DNA of 44,200 nucleotides from Deinococcus sp. (GCF_018260405.1 NZ_JAGLBG010000008.1:1-44200), one strand, 5' to 3'; shown: positions 14,410-21,969, counted from the first letter of the stretch. Numbers and translations: made by a program. Notes: generated from the sequence alone by a model not told the origin.

Positions 14410-15170
14410 GGTTGGCTCCCGCCGCGTTGCGGCACCACTGGAAGCATGAAATCGCTGACTTCTTCCAATTGCCCCGGCAGGTTCTGGCGCACCTGAAGTA
14501 GCCACACGACCCAGTGCCCCGTTTCCAGAAGCGTGGGCTGGGCGTTGCCGGGCAGTCGAACATGCCAGGTGCCCCGCAACTGGTGGCTGCCTGGCCGCAC
14601 CACCTGTTTGCCCAGGTTCTCCTCGTGGAAAATAACCCGGTCAAGAATATTGTAGGTGCCCCGGGTGCGGCGGGTCAGTTCCATGCCCACCAGCCAGGCG
14701 CTCAGGGTACCCTGCAAGTTAACGGTGACTTCAGGCAACATGTCGCGGCGAAACGCCAGACTCAGCGCCTCGCCGGGCAGGTATTCCCGGTGCTCTAGCA
14801 GCAGGATAGGCGAGCCAAAGCGTTTCCCCCGCTGGTACTGTCTGAGGCGCTGGTAAAAGTGGTGGGCCGACGCGAGTGCCAGACCAAAGCAAAAGATGAC
14901 AAACACCACTGGATTGCCCGAGTCGCTGTCCGGGTCAACGGGCACATTGCGGTTCATAAAAGCCAGCCAGCCGATGACGCCGAAAAACAGCGTAAGAAGC
15001 GCCGCGAACCTGCTCGGCGGTTCGGTCTTTTCCGAAATGATGGCCCACTCGTTGCCAAAAGCGCTGGGCCAGCTGAGCGGCTGACGGTCAAAGGACGGGA
15101 TCTGAAAGTTGGCCGGAACAGTGTACTGGTCTTTCTGCTGTCCCCGATTGAGTTCCTTCGTGCGTGTCAT
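14406..15170 (-). CDS. Unrecognised membrane protein with beta-sandwich domain, paralogue B
   Basis: Middle gene of the coupled operon (254 aa), a tandem duplicate of the gene downstream. Two hydrophobic segments at about residues 55-72 and 88-102 are followed by a soluble strand-rich domain, with counterparts FGNEWAIISEKTEPP, RFGSPILLLEHREYLPGE, GTLSAWLVGMELTRRTRGT, LRGTWHVRLPGNA and VVWLLQVRQNLPGQLEEV. AGGAG lies upstream of the ATG at 15170, and its A-T-G-A overlaps the stop of the NTPase gene. There is no signal peptide or enzyme motif. The pair may form a membrane heterodimer that presents the beta domains to the cytoplasm, which is inference. Confidence 0.75.
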   Translation of the reverse strand: MTRTKELNRGQQKDQYTVPANFQIPSFDRQPLSWPSAFGNEWAIISEKTEPPSRFAALLTLFFGVIGWLAFMNRNVPVDPDSDSGNPVVFVIFCFGLALASAHHFYQRLRQYQRGKRFGSPILLLEHREYLPGEALSLAFRRDMLPEVTVNLQGTLSAWLVGMELTRRTRGTYNILDRVIFHEENLGKQVVRPGSHQLRGTWHVRLPGNAQPTLLETGHWVVWLLQVRQNLPGQLEEVSDFMLPVVPQRGGSQP

Positions 15171-16144
15171 CTTTGTTTCTCCTGAGCCTGCTGCGCCGTA
15201 AAAATATGTAGCCGCGTGGCAATCTCTCGCCACGAGCCGCCGCATTCGCATGCAAGTTGTTCTGCCAATGTTGACGGGATTTCAAAACCAGCCGCCAGCC
15301 GCGCCGATTCGATTCTTCTGGCGGCCCAGGCCAGAATGTCGCCAGCGCTGATTCCGCGCAGCTCGATGCTCTGCACCGTCAGGCCGTAGCGTCTCGCCTC
15401 GGCGGCCAGGTCGCGGTGGGTGCCCACACACACGGTATATCCGGCCCGCGCGGCCCGGCTCAGGCCCCAGTGCAGCAGCGGCGTGGGAATGCGGCAGGCT
15501 TCGTCCCAGTAGCAGATTGGCGCAAGCGGTGGGGGTCGCCAGCGTTCATGGCCGCGCGGCGGATAGTAGTGGCCGGGGCCGGGGTTTTGCCTGCGCCAGT
15601 GCGCCAGATGCGAGGATTTCCCCGCGCCTTTTACGCCCAGCAGTTGCACCAGCTGGCCCACGCCGGGCTGTGTTCCTGGGCTGGGGGCCACCGAATACCC
15701 ACGTTCCAGCCAGTGCTGCGGCGTAACGCCCTCCCAGTCCATCTGCCGCGCCGGAATCTCCTCGGCGCAGAAGGGGTTGCCGGGCAAGCCCAGTGCGGCG
15801 TAAGGGTCGGGGTGCCACGCGCCGCTGCCAACCACCAGCCGCTGCACCTCCCCAGCGCATTCCACCTCCCACAGCACCCGGAACAGCAGCCCGTCGTAGG
15901 TCTGGGGCGCCCCGGGCGGCAGCGTAACTTCTACCTGGCCCTGCCCGCTGGTATGCCCAGACCAAACCAAGGTGCTGTTCGGGTCGCCCCGGCCTTCGGT
16001 GCGGCGGCGAATCTGCGCGGTGGCGTGCGGCGCCAGCCATAGCGTAGTCGTCTGTCCTGGGATCAGAATGGGCAGGAACGCCGAATCAGACTTTCTCCCT
16101 GTCAAACATGGCTCATGGACGGTGTCCGGGAAGTGGCCCAACAT
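15167..16144 (-). CDS. Unrecognised P-loop NTPase with N-terminal beta-rich domain
   Basis: First gene of the coupled operon (325 aa, soluble). Residues ~24-108 are strand-rich and end with LLFRVLWEVECAGEV, which echoes the VWEVQVRQ end of the two membrane proteins. ALGLPGNPF near residue 117 resembles the linker before ExeA-like AAA ATPases. Walker A is GVKGAGKSS (170-178). Walker B is ICYWDEA (D214, E215). A possible sensor is VGTHRDL (240-246). The remaining C-terminus is helical. It may be an AAA+ or STAND-like ATPase; no effector domain is visible. The start is uncertain: the first ~20 residues look unconserved, but TACCGT lies 5 nt before this ATG. Function unknown. Confidence 0.75.
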   Translation of the reverse strand: MLGHFPDTVHEPCLTGRKSDSAFLPILIPGQTTTLWLAPHATAQIRRRTEGRGDPNSTLVWSGHTSGQGQVEVTLPPGAPQTYDGLLFRVLWEVECAGEVQRLVVGSGAWHPDPYAALGLPGNPFCAEEIPARQMDWEGVTPQHWLERGYSVAPSPGTQPGVGQLVQLLGVKGAGKSSHLAHWRRQNPGPGHYYPPRGHERWRPPPLAPICYWDEACRIPTPLLHWGLSRAARAGYTVCVGTHRDLAAEARRYGLTVQSIELRGISAGDILAWAARRIESARLAAGFEIPSTLAEQLACECGGSWREIATRLHIFTAQQAQEKQR

Positions 16145-16484
16145 GACCCACGGTAGTGAGTGCCTGTCAGGCTGGTGTCACTATCTGGGGCCTTCGTGTC
16201 GCTCCGGTTGATTCTCTGTGTCAGGGGAAGGTACCCGGCCCTGGCAATTCAGGAGCATGAGGAATGGGCTACACCTATGGGAGGATGTGCCCCCGACGCT
16301 GCGGGCTTAGGCTGGCACTATAGTGTCCCGGTAGAGTTCGTTCGCGCAGTTCGCGTTGCTGGGCCTTCATCAGTTCGGCGGCGCGGGGGGGCAGTGAACG
16401 CAAGCTGCACAAGCGGCAGACTCAATTCTAGCCTGGACAACACAAAACCCCGCCACTAGGACGGGGTTCCGGGTTCACCTTGAA
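16145..16484. other. 340-bp intergenic region between the NTPase gene and rplI
   Basis: It contains the rplI terminator (16444-16468) and TACCGT (16150-16155, minus), 5 nt before the NTPase gene. On the minus strand, about 16388 down to 16278, a coding-like stretch reads PPRAAELMKAQQRELRERTL before a stop. It is too short to assign and may be a gene remnant. A palindromic GGCACTATAGTG sits at 16313-16324. No RNA gene is seen. Confidence 0.4.
16444..16468 (-). terminator. Terminator of the rpsF-ssb-rpsR-rplI operon
   Basis: Minus strand, just after rplI: AACCCCG, 9-nt loop, CGGGGTT followed by TTGTG. The stem is 7 bp and the U-tract is short (TTTT). Confidence 0.75.
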
Positions 16485-16925
16485 TTACTTCGCAGCGTGT
16501 ACCACGAGCTTCATGGGAATAGTCACTTCGGGGTGGGCGCGGTAAGCGATGTCATACTCGCCGATTTCCTTGACGGTCTTCGGCATGTCGATCTTACGCT
16601 TGTCCACGTCGAAACCGAGCTTGTCGAGGCTGCCCGCTACGTCGGCGTGGGTCACGGCCCCGTAAATCTTGCCTTCGCCCGCGCGGACGGTCAGTTCGAC
16701 CGCCACACCGTTTAGGCGGCTGGCAAGGTCCTCGGCCACGGCCTTCTCGGCAGCCTGAATTTTCTGGCGGCTGCGAATCTGGGCTTCGAGGGTCTTCATG
16801 TTGCGGCTGGTCGCCGGGGCAGCGACGCCCTGGGGAATCAACCAGTTGCGGGCGTAGCCGTCTTTGACGCTGACAACGTCACCGGTTTTGCCGAGCTTAC
16901 TGGGTTCCAGAAGGATTATCTGCAT
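16485..16925 (-). CDS. rplI: 50S ribosomal protein L9
   Basis: Large-subunit ribosomal protein that binds 23S rRNA near the L1 stalk base. It is 146 aa, normal length. The N-terminal domain has the canonical MQIILLEPSKLGKTGDVV and KDGYARNWLIPQG motifs, followed by the long connecting helix (residues ~45-75, SRNMKTLEAQIRSRQKIQAAE) and the C-terminal rRNA-binding domain (EGKIYGAVTHADVA). AAGGAGGG precedes the ATG at ideal spacing. It lies 12 bp after rpsR. Confidence 0.97.
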   Translation of the reverse strand: MQIILLEPSKLGKTGDVVSVKDGYARNWLIPQGVAAPATSRNMKTLEAQIRSRQKIQAAEKAVAEDLASRLNGVAVELTVRAGEGKIYGAVTHADVAGSLDKLGFDVDKRKIDMPKTVKEIGEYDIAYRAHPEVTIPMKLVVHAAK

Positions 16926-16937
16926 GTCAAACCCTCC

Positions 16938-17216
16938 TTATTTCCGGACCAGTTTCTCGGTGTAGGGCAGCAGGGCCAGCTGGCGGGCGATTTTAATCGT
17001 CTGCGCGATGCGGCGCTGGTGCTTGGCCGAGAGGCCAGTGCGGCGGCGGGGAAGAATCTTGCCGGTGTCACTGACAAAACGGCGGAGCATCTTCACGTCT
17101 TTGTAATCGGTGATTTCCAGTTCTCCAATGGAGAAAGGATCGACCTTTGGCTTGCGGGGACGCTTGGGTCCCTTTCCACGCGGCTTGCGATCCGCGCTGT
17201 CTCTTTGCTGGGTCAT
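16938..17216 (-). CDS. rpsR: 30S ribosomal protein S18
   Basis: Small-subunit protein that forms the S6:S18 platform heterodimer. It is 92 aa with a basic N-terminal extension (RKPRGKGPKRPRKPK) before the conserved ITDYKDVKMLRRFVSDTGKILPRRRTGLSAKHQR core. It sits between ssb and rplI as in other Deinococcus. The 96-bp gap from ssb contains a large inverted repeat that overlaps a possible -10, so rpsR-rplI could also be expressed separately. Confidence 0.97.
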   Translation of the reverse strand: MTQQRDSADRKPRGKGPKRPRKPKVDPFSIGELEITDYKDVKMLRRFVSDTGKILPRRRTGLSAKHQRRIAQTIKIARQLALLPYTEKLVRK

Positions 17217-17251
17217 GGTGTTTCCTTGGGGCCTGGCCCTACAGGTCAGGG

Positions 17252-17290
17252 AGCTTAAGCCACAAAACTATAATTTTGAGTGCTTAAGCT
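17252..17290 (-). promoter_or_regulatory. Inverted repeat in the ssb-rpsR gap
   Basis: AGCTTAAGC (17252-17260) and GCTTAAGCT (17282-17290) are perfect complements, with a second inner pair CAAAA/TTTTG around CTATAA. On the minus strand the centre reads TTATAGT, a possible -10. It lies 22 bp after the ssb stop. It could be an attenuator, an operator over a promoter, or an mRNA processing hairpin; there is no long U-tract. Confidence 0.55.
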
Positions 17291-17312
17291 GCCTGCCTGG
17301 GTGTATGTCTGC

Positions 17313-18233
17313 TTAAAAAGGCAGATCTTCTTCCTCGGGTGGGAAGTCGTCGAGACCTTGATCAATATCTAAGCCGCCCGAACGGTTCCCCGTACTGCCG
17401 CTGCTCGCGGGAGCGCCCGCCGCCTGGCTGGGGGCTTGGTAGCCGCCCGACTGGGGACGCGCTGCACTGCTCGCGGTCTGAGTGCGAGGTGCGGCGGGGG
17501 AGGCTGCGTAGCCGGATTGTCCGGCAGCTGCGCCTCGGGACAGACTTTCGACTCGTGTCGCCTCTACTTTTGTGCTGTTGCGCTTGTTGCCGTCTTTGTC
17601 CGTCCAGCTTTCGTTCACCAGTCGTCCCTGAACCAGCACAGGGTCACCCTTGCGGAGATCCTTCATGCTTTCGGCCAGTTCGCGCCACAACGTAGCGTCG
17701 ATCCAGTGGGTCTTTTCCTGGCGTTGGCCCTGGCGGTCGGTCCATGTTTCGTTCACGGCAAGACCGATTCCGAGCACGGCGTCTCCAGCTGGGGTGTAAC
17801 GGAGTTCCGGGTCGCGGACAACATTTCCGATCAGGATCACCTGGTTCATACCGCTGCCCATTCGCACGCCGCCTCCGGCATCCGAAACAAGTTCAGGCTG
17901 ATAACCGAGTTGCTCCATACGCAGCGCTTTGACGCGCACCATACTGCGTTTGCCACCTTCCGGGGCTTCCCACTGGCTGTATTCCACGCTGCCTTCGACC
18001 ATCACGGCGTCGCCGCCCTTCAGGTTCTTTTCGTTCTGCCACTCGGCAGGTTTGCCAAGGATAGACACGCGGTGATACCACGGCAGCTTGCGCTCTTTAC
18101 CGTCTATGCCGACGATGTGGTCTTCACCAGCAACCGTGGCTTCAAATACGGCGGTGCCGCTGGGGGTGTAGCGCAGTTCGGGATCGCGGGCGAGTGCGCC
18201 GATCAGAAAAACGTGGTTCATGCCTCTGGCCAT
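17313..18233 (-). CDS. ssb: Single-stranded DNA-binding protein with two OB folds
   Basis: SSB coats single-stranded DNA in replication and repair. At 306 aa it is the double-length Deinococcus-Thermus type that works as a dimer. OB fold 1 covers residues ~4-112 (MNHVFLIGALARDPELRYTP) and OB fold 2 ~128-230 (MNQVILIGNVVRDPELRYTP), each repeating the same opening sequence. A Gly/Ser/Gln-rich linker leads to the acidic protein-interaction tip DDFPPEEEDLPF. The start has an AAGGAG ribosome binding site. It is placed between rpsF and rpsR. An RDRM-like operator and a promoter lie in the 128-bp gap upstream, so damage induction separate from the ribosomal genes is expected. Confidence 0.98.
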   Translation of the reverse strand: MARGMNHVFLIGALARDPELRYTPSGTAVFEATVAGEDHIVGIDGKERKLPWYHRVSILGKPAEWQNEKNLKGGDAVMVEGSVEYSQWEAPEGGKRSMVRVKALRMEQLGYQPELVSDAGGGVRMGSGMNQVILIGNVVRDPELRYTPAGDAVLGIGLAVNETWTDRQGQRQEKTHWIDATLWRELAESMKDLRKGDPVLVQGRLVNESWTDKDGNKRNSTKVEATRVESLSRGAAAGQSGYAASPAAPRTQTASSAARPQSGGYQAPSQAAGAPASSGSTGNRSGGLDIDQGLDDFPPEEEDLPF

Positions 18234-18319
18234 GTTCGTGGTCTCCTTGGTTGCTTGCGGGAGCTAGGTGCTCGTACTGGGGCTTTTACGTTGCTTCTTG
18301 GCCTTTGCAGGTTGACCAT

Positions 18320-18348
18320 ACGGTAACAAACCTGAAACGTTCTGTCAA
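18320..18348 (-). promoter_or_regulatory. ssb: ssb promoter with its -35 inside the RDRM
   Basis: Minus strand: TTGACA (18348-18343), 17-bp spacer, TACCGT (18325-18320). Transcription would begin near 18313 and leave about 80 nt of leader before the ssb ATG. The perfect -35 lies inside the 17-bp palindrome at 18340-18356, so a bound repressor would block polymerase. Confidence 0.75.
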
Positions 18349-18356
18349 TGACGTAA
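18340..18356 (-). promoter_or_regulatory. Radiation/desiccation response motif (RDRM), DdrO operator of ssb
   Basis: TTACGTCATTGACAGAA on the minus strand matches the Deinococcus RDRM palindrome (TTAYGTCATTGACRTAA) at about 15 of 17 positions. In Deinococcus, DdrO represses such sites until IrrE/PprI cleaves it after DNA damage, and ssb is a known member of this regulon. Confidence 0.85.
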
Positions 18357-18361
18357 CGAGA

Positions 18362-18670
18362 TCAGGCTTTCTTGGTCTTCCACTCGGGGCGGTCGCGGAC
18401 CACCAACACGCGGCGGACGTTGTCGCGCAGGCGCAGGGACGTGGCAATTTCCTTTTCAGGGTTGCCGCTGCTCCTGATGGCGTACATCAGGTAGTAGCCT
18501 TCACGGTCCTTGGCGACTTGGTAGGCCAGGCGGCGGTTACCGAGTTCGTCGAGTCCGGCTACTTCACCACCGGCATTTTTAACGGCGTTCTCGATGTAAT
18601 CTTTTTCGATTTGCACTTGCTCGGCGCTAAGGTTGGGGTTCAGGATCAGGTTCAGATCATACTGGTTCAT
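18362..18670 (-). CDS. rpsF: 30S ribosomal protein S6
   Basis: Small-subunit protein that pairs with S18. It is 102 aa and normal length: MNQYDLNLILNPNLSAEQVQIEK start, central LGNRRLAYQVAKDREGYY and C-terminal LRLRDNVRRVLVVRDRPEW. GGAGGTG precedes the ATG. It is the first gene of the rpsF-ssb-rpsR-rplI cluster. Confidence 0.97.
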   Translation of the reverse strand: MNQYDLNLILNPNLSAEQVQIEKDYIENAVKNAGGEVAGLDELGNRRLAYQVAKDREGYYLMYAIRSSGNPEKEIATSLRLRDNVRRVLVVRDRPEWKTKKA

Positions 18671-18743
18671 AATTCACCTCCTTGAAGATAGGGATTTAGG
18701 GCGTCAGGGCAAGGTCAGGCCTCGCCAGTCAGCGCAATTGATG

Positions 18744-18752
18744 AGTTTATCA
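18744..18752 (-). promoter_or_regulatory. Probable rpsF promoter, extended -10
   Basis: TGATAAACT on the minus strand (TG-N-TAAACT) lies about 75 nt before the rpsF ATG. No good -35 is seen, in line with an extended -10 promoter. The leader of about 65 nt is long enough for S6:S18 autoregulation, but I could not identify the known RNA motif. Confidence 0.45.
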
Positions 18753-18899
18753 GAAGCGGGCGGCCTGCGCCAGTCTCCCTGTGGCTGTGGGGCTGCTGGC
18801 TGCCTGTGACTGTCCGGCTATGAACCCTGGTCCCGCCTCCCGCGTCAGACTGTGCCCCGTCTCTCGACGGCTGCGCTCCATTCATGGCATTGTTCAGAA

Positions 18900-19760
18900 A
18901 TGTTTGCCCTCCCTGTCCGCTTCGAGCGGAGTCCGCGTCTGCATCCCATGCTCACTGAGGAGCGTCATTCTGTCGGGACCAGGGTCGTGGTACAGGGCAA
19001 ACGCGGGCCGGAAATCGCGACGGTGCGCGGCGAGGCGGTTGCGCCCAACCCGCAGGAGCGTTACGGCGCGGTGCTGCGGGCAGCGACTGCGGACGATCTG
19101 GCGACCTGGGACGCGCTGTACCGTCAGAGTGACGACCTGAAATGGCTGCTGCGGGCGCGAACGCGTGAGCAGGGCCTCAAGGTTAAGATCGTGGCGGTGG
19201 AATTCACGCTCGACGAGAGTCTGGTCACGATCAGTTACAGCGCCGACGAACGCATCGAACTCGGCAGTCTGATCAGTGCGCTGCGTGAAAAGACCCGCGC
19301 CCGCGTGAACTTTGCCGCCATCGGTCCGCGTGAGCAGGCCCAGATGATCGGCACGCTCGGGGCCTGCGGACGCGAGAACTGTTCCAGCACGCACCTTCAG
19401 GAGTTTGCGCCTGTAAGCATTCGCATGGCGCGTGATCAGCAGTTGCCGCTGAACCCCGAAAAGCTGAGCGGGCCGTGTGGCCGCCTACTGTGCTGCCTGC
19501 AATACGAGCACACCCAGTACCTCGACCTGCTGGGGGCGCTCCCCCGCAAGAATGCCCGCGTGTGTCACGACGCCAGCGGCGCGTGCGGCAAGGTGACCAA
19601 ATTGCACCCGCTGCTGGGCACGGTAGACATTTACACCGACCACGGGCCGGTCTACGATCTGCCCGCCAGCGAACTGCGCCGCGCCGACTCGCGTCCAGGC
19701 GGCGGTTCAGTCAGTGTTTCAGCTGGTGCTGAGAAGCAGGGTGAAGACCTCAGCGAGTAG
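18900..19760 (+). CDS. PSP1 C-terminal domain protein (RicT/YaaT-like)
   Basis: RicT-like protein (286 aa from the chosen start). The conserved PSP1 core includes LYRQSDDLKWLLRARTRE, VEFTLDESLVTISYSADERI and the cysteine motifs ACGRENC and CGRLLCCLQYE. In Bacillus these ligate a 4Fe-4S cluster in the RicAFT (Y) complex that affects RNA processing. A Deinococcus role is not established here. The frame is open from 18852, but ATG at 18900 is preferred: the earlier codons are unlike the family, and CATTGT lies 6 nt before this ATG (weak leaderless box). No operon partner is seen. Confidence 0.85.
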   Translation: MFALPVRFERSPRLHPMLTEERHSVGTRVVVQGKRGPEIATVRGEAVAPNPQERYGAVLRAATADDLATWDALYRQSDDLKWLLRARTREQGLKVKIVAVEFTLDESLVTISYSADERIELGSLISALREKTRARVNFAAIGPREQAQMIGTLGACGRENCSSTHLQEFAPVSIRMARDQQLPLNPEKLSGPCGRLLCCLQYEHTQYLDLLGALPRKNARVCHDASGACGKVTKLHPLLGTVDIYTDHGPVYDLPASELRRADSRPGGGSVSVSAGAEKQGEDLSE

Positions 19761-19847
19761 CCCCCAGGCGAGTAGCCCACAGTTCAGCTACAGTTTAGAG
19801 CGTGATGGTGATTTCCCGCCGGAGCGATTCCAGCCACTCCCGCCCGC

Positions 19848-20336
19848 CTAGCGGTAGCTGCGGGCGCCCTCGGGCCGCATGCCGCCGGGTTCGGCCAGAT
19901 CGGTCAGTAGCGCGGGGCCGTGGTACGCCATGACTCCGGCCCGCAGAAATTGCAGCAGGGTCACGGTAGTGTCGCTGTACCCCAGCAGAACTTTGGGATA
20001 CCGCCTGATCTTTTCGCGGTCGACCAGGGGCAGCAGCCGAATGCTGTCGTCGCCGCCGATGATGCTGACCATTCCCTCGATCTCAGGGTTTTCGAGCGCC
20101 CAGTGCAGGTCGTCGGCGCGGGCCTGCGGGTTGGCGTACAGGTCATCGGAACCGCGAAAGGCGTTCGGGGCGGCCATGATCTCCCAGTCCAGCTGCCGGG
20201 CGACCTCGCGCACCCCGGCCTCGTAGCGGTGCGGGACTTCAGCGACCAGGCCGCTCGACAGGCTCAGGGCCGCCACTTTCGAGCCTCGGCGCAGGCGCGG
20301 GGGCCGGACGAACGGCGGCTGGCTGACCTTGTTCAT
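19848..20336 (-). pseudogene. LD-carboxypeptidase (peptidase S66), truncated
   Basis: N-terminal half of an S66 serine peptidase, the family that cleaves the terminal D-alanine of murein tetrapeptides. Visible motifs are PPRLRRGSKVAALSLSSG, NPEIEGMVSIIGGDDS and the nucleophile region LLGYSDTTVTLLQF. Family members run ~300-340 aa; this one stops at 162, right after GGMRPEGARSYR, so the C-terminal domain with the catalytic Glu and His is absent. Past the stop, another frame reads GGREWLESLRREITITL, possibly the end of an older gene at a deletion joint. The ATG overlaps the DHFR stop (ATGA), so the fragment is still translated in principle. Activity is unlikely. Confidence 0.7.
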
Positions 20337-20830
20337 GCGCGGCGCACCAGCGTCTGGAAGGTCATAGCATACTTATTTTTCTCGTCGGCGGGCCGGAATT
20401 TCTCGGCGGTCAGCTGCCACTCTCCGGGCAATTCCGGCATGAACGTGTCGCCTTCGAGCGTCGCGTGAATGATCGTCAGTTCGGCCCGTGTAAGCTGTTC
20501 CAGATACAGCCGGTAGATTTCCGCGCCGCCGATAATGGCGATTTCGGGCGCGTCGCCAGCGGCTGACAGGGCTTCTTCCGGGGTATGCACCACGACGGCC
20601 CCCTGGGCCACCAGCCCCGGCTGGCGCGTGAGCACGATGTTCTGGCGCTCCGGCAGAGGCTGCGTGTGCAGCGAGGCCCAGACCTTGCGCCCCATGATGT
20701 TGGGCTTTCCAGCACTCAGCCGCTTGAACCGGAACATATCGGCGGGCAGGTGCCAGGGCATACCGCCGCTCCTTCCGATCACACGGTTTTCGGTCATGGC
20801 GACGATAGCGATGAGTTCTGGGGAGATCAT
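20333..20830 (-). CDS. folA: Dihydrofolate reductase
   Basis: NADPH-dependent reduction of dihydrofolate to tetrahydrofolate, restoring the cofactor consumed by ThyA. It is 165 aa, usual length. Motifs are IAIVAMTENRVIGRSGGMPW with W26, the acidic D31 in HLPADM, the NIMGRKVW cofactor loop, and AIIGGAEIYRLYLEQ near the C-terminus. It lies 337 bp downstream of thyA on the same strand and overlaps the S66 fragment by 4 nt. Start ATG 20830; no strong ribosome binding site. Confidence 0.95.
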   Translation of the reverse strand: MISPELIAIVAMTENRVIGRSGGMPWHLPADMFRFKRLSAGKPNIMGRKVWASLHTQPLPERQNIVLTRQPGLVAQGAVVVHTPEEALSAAGDAPEIAIIGGAEIYRLYLEQLTRAELTIIHATLEGDTFMPELPGEWQLTAEKFRPADEKNKYAMTFQTLVRRA

Positions 20831-21167
20831 ACCTGCTTACAATGCCTGCAACCGGCGCGGGGTTGCAAGTGCACCCCGACCCGCTTGACCTCGATTCCGG
20901 CGCTTTCCTCAGATACGCGCAATTGTACCCGGCAGCTACTTGACCCGTTGGCGAAAGTGGGGGTCACGCCGCCCCGAATCCCCGCGTTCGCCGAACAGGG
21001 CGAGTTACTCAGAATAACCCGGCGACTTTGGCAAGAGGTCTGTTATGAGCTTTCGGAACAGTGCCTCAACCTCTGCATCCCCAGTGCACTGTACTTCTGA
21101 CGACTCTCACTTCGCCCGGTTCATCTAGAGATTCACTGCGGTGTATTGAAGCAGGCAGCGGTCGGGA
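20831..21167. repeat. 337-bp thyA-DHFR gap containing one copy of dispersed repeat R2
   Basis: No gene was found. Positions 20893-20941 match 32330-32282 (minus strand) at 40 of 49 bases without gaps; both contain the core GGCGCTTTCC and GATACGCGCAA. The rest holds no recognised terminator or RNA. Confidence 0.6.
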
Positions 21168-21962
21168 TCATACGGCGATCGGGGCTTTGATGCCCTTGTG
21201 CGGGTCGTAGCCTTCCAGCGTGAAATCCTCGTAGGTGAAGTCGTCGATGTTCCTGACCGCCGGGTTCAGGTGCATTTTCGGCAGGGGCCTCGGCTCGCGC
21301 AACAGCTGTTTTTTAGCCTGCTCGACATGGTTGGTATACAGGTGACAGTCACCGCCCGTCCAGATGAATTCGCCGGGTTCCAGGCCGCAGACCTGCGCGA
21401 TCATCATGGTCAGCAGGGCGTAACTGGCGATGTTGAAGGGTACCCCCAGAAAAATGTCGGCGCTGCGCTGGTACAGCTGGCAACTGAGCCGCCCGTCGGC
21501 CACGTAAAACTGAAAGAGGGCGTGACAGGGCGGCAGCGCCATTTCCTCCAGGTCGCCCACGTTCCAGGCGCTCACGATCAGGCGGCGGCTGTTCGGATTG
21601 GTCTTGATCTGCTCGATGACCTGCGCGATCTGATCGATGTGGCGGCCCTCTGGCGTGGGCCAGCTTCGCCACTGGACTCCATACACGGGGCCGAGTTCGC
21701 CGTCCCCGCGCGCCCACTCGTCCCAGATGGTCACCTCATTTGTCTTCAGGTAAGCCGTATTGCTGCTGCCCTTCAGGAACCACAGCAGTTCGTGAATGAT
21801 AGATTTGAGGTGAACCTTCTTGGTCGTGACTAGTGGAAAGCCTTCCGATAGGTCAAAGCGCATCTGGTGCCCGAACACCGACCGGGTGCCGGTGCCGGTG
21901 CGGTCGCCCTTGGGGGTGCCGTGGTCAAGCACGTGCTGCATAAAGCTGAGATACTGGCGCAT
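21168..21962 (-). CDS. thyA: Thymidylate synthase (ThyA, folate-dependent)
   Basis: Converts dUMP to dTMP with methylene-tetrahydrofolate, releasing dihydrofolate for DHFR. The 264 residues equal the E. coli enzyme length. The catalytic cysteine is C146 in ALPPCHALFQFYV, the phosphate-binding arginines are in NPNSRRLIVSAWN and YQRSADIFLGVPFN, and the N-terminal DRTGTGTRSVFG is canonical. The start is supported by TAGACT 7 nt upstream (leaderless). It is upstream of DHFR on the same strand. Confidence 0.97.
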   Translation of the reverse strand: MRQYLSFMQHVLDHGTPKGDRTGTGTRSVFGHQMRFDLSEGFPLVTTKKVHLKSIIHELLWFLKGSSNTAYLKTNEVTIWDEWARGDGELGPVYGVQWRSWPTPEGRHIDQIAQVIEQIKTNPNSRRLIVSAWNVGDLEEMALPPCHALFQFYVADGRLSCQLYQRSADIFLGVPFNIASYALLTMMIAQVCGLEPGEFIWTGGDCHLYTNHVEQAKKQLLREPRPLPKMHLNPAVRNIDDFTYEDFTLEGYDPHKGIKAPIAV

Positions 21963-21969
21963 AGGGGGC

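Noticed and set aside
20585..21100. Plus-strand 171-codon frame opposite DHFR
   Set aside because: Shadow of the DHFR gene extended into repeat-containing intergenic DNA; no ribosome site or motif.
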